A stretch of 14,927 nt of DNA from Burkholderiales bacterium (GTDB lineage: Bacteria; Pseudomonadota; Gammaproteobacteria; Burkholderiales; Casimicrobiaceae): assembly GCA_031257235.1 (NCBI GenBank), contig JAIRPA010000063.1:1-14927 (forward strand), in the 5' to 3' direction. The position numbers and the translations under genes are program-made. Positions 14,552 through 14,927 of this stretch are shown in pieces; the first letter of the stretch is position 1, and each line of letters starts with the position of its first letter. The notes below the pieces were generated by a model. That model searched no databases and was not told the origin of the DNA. It was given only the letters and a program-made list of their open reading frames with translations.

Positions 14552-14628
14552 GGTGGATGTAGCTCAGTTGGTAGAGTCCCGGATTGTGATTCCGGTTGTC
14601 GTGGGTTCGAGCCCCATCATCCACCCCA
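14552..14628 (+). tRNA. tRNA-His (anticodon GTG)
   Basis: The sequence folds as a canonical tRNA. The acceptor stem is GTGGATG (14553-14559) with CATCCAC (14618-14624). The D-arm has AGCTCAGTTGGTAGAG. The anticodon stem CCGGA/TCCGG has loop TTGTGAT, so the anticodon is GTG (14586-14588), and the T-loop contains TTCGAGC. The extra 5' G at position -1 (14552) faces C73 (14625), the identity pair of histidine tRNA. CCA is encoded (14626-14628). Confidence 0.97.
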
Positions 14629-14643
14629 ATAAACCAAGCGCCC

Positions 14644-14752
14644 AAAAGTGGACCTTTTTGCCGGTTGTAGCTACCCAAAAATCGCGGGGGGACCCCGACG
14701 ATTTTTTGCAGAAAAGGCGGCGGCGGGCAATCGAAACTTTTCTGATCCCTGA
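14644..14752 (+). repeat. Intergenic repeat element, copy 2
   Basis: These 109 bases match 10851-10960 with one substitution and one single-base deletion. The left palindrome arm is incomplete here (GCGCCC replaces TTCGGCA). The copy lies 15 bases after the tRNA-His 3' end and again ends in CTGATCCCTGA. Confidence 0.88.
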
Positions 14753-14756
14753 ACCG

Positions 14757-14790
14757 CAAAAAAGGATCAGGCTTTGCCTGTCCTTTTTTG
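14757..14790. terminator. Terminator-like hairpin downstream of tRNA-His
   Basis: The stem consists of CAAAAAAGGA (14757-14766) with TCCTTTTTTG (14781-14790), and inside it CAGGC/GCCTG around loop TTT, with one bulged T at 14767. The T6 tract makes it a plausible terminator in either direction. It is a sequence relative of 3897-3933. Confidence 0.65.
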
Positions 14791-14802
14791 GAAATATGTT
14801 TC

Positions 14803-14827
14803 CGGCAAAAAGTACCACTTTTTGCCG
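14803..14827. repeat. Palindrome copy 4 (GGCAAAAAG family)
   Basis: A perfect 11-base-pair inverted repeat (CGGCAAAAAGT and ACTTTTTGCCG) has the three-base loop ACC. It lies 13 bases beyond the hairpin at 14757 and may terminate a minus-strand gene entering from the right. Confidence 0.75.
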
Positions 14828-14866
14828 AACCCACGAGTGTAGGTTTTCACTTTTGGGCAAACACAC

Positions 14867-14926
14867 CTAACCCACCAACTCTCTTAATTCGGAAGGCGAT
14901 ATCCCGCCGGTGTTGTAGTATGCAAC
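14867..14926 (-). CDS. Possible C-terminal fragment of a gene beyond the window
   Basis: On the minus strand one frame reads VAYYNTGGISPSELRELVG and stops with TAG at 14867-14869, just before palindrome copy 4. The peptide looks protein-like, but 19 residues are too few to identify, and the frame could be open by chance. Confidence 0.25.
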   Translation of the reverse strand, partial: VAYYNTGGISPSELRELVG

Positions 14927-14927
14927 T

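Noticed and set aside
14550..14870. Open frames on both strands running through the tRNA-His gene and repeats
   Set aside because: They cross a perfect tRNA and non-coding repeats, and the products resemble no known protein.

Overview
This window looks like chromosomal DNA of a Gram-negative betaproteobacterium. The evidence is threefold: methionine synthase is split into two adjacent genes, as is common in Burkholderiales; the LpoA homologue is short and lacks the N-terminal half; and the block rsmI / lpoA - yraN - gmhA - dolP - rfaE2 covers outer-membrane, peptidoglycan and LPS-heptose functions. No database search was possible, so the taxon is inferred from gene organisation and protein motifs.

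Layout. Positions 11-3724 hold metH in two parts: a homocysteine-methyltransferase gene, then a gene for the folate, B12 and activation domains that carries an apparent one-base frameshift near 1604. Positions 3725-4018 hold no gene, only repeats and hairpins. Positions 4019-7012 (minus strand) hold a compact, partly AT-rich cassette read as hcp -> T4-type lysozyme -> lipoprotein A -> lipoprotein B. I read it as a type VI secretion (T6SS) cargo cassette: Hcp carrier, peptidoglycan-cleaving effector without a Sec signal, and two paralogous periplasmic immunity candidates, each followed by a near-identical terminator. Positions 7013-7384 are an AT-rich gap. Next come an unknown Gly-tethered lipoprotein (minus, 7385-8182) and a small plus-strand ORF (8323-8529).

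From 8544 on comes a housekeeping block. rsmI (minus) diverges from lpoA (plus), with overlapping 5' ends. After a repeat-filled gap follows the tightly packed set yraN - gmhA - dolP - rfaE2, then serS and a tRNA-His(GTG) gene, the last two each preceded by an extended -10 sequence. GmhA and RfaE2 act in ADP-heptose synthesis for LPS; DolP and LpoA act in outer-membrane integrity and peptidoglycan synthesis.

The intergenic spaces carry several dispersed repeat families: a palindrome with core GGTTCGGCAAAAAGTRG (four clear copies), a ~110-bp element present twice (108 of 110 positions alike), arrays of a degenerate heptamer NNATCAG, and a GGC-TTT-GCC hairpin present twice with a paired compensatory change. 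The T6SS cassette and these repeats are the parts most worth follow-up.
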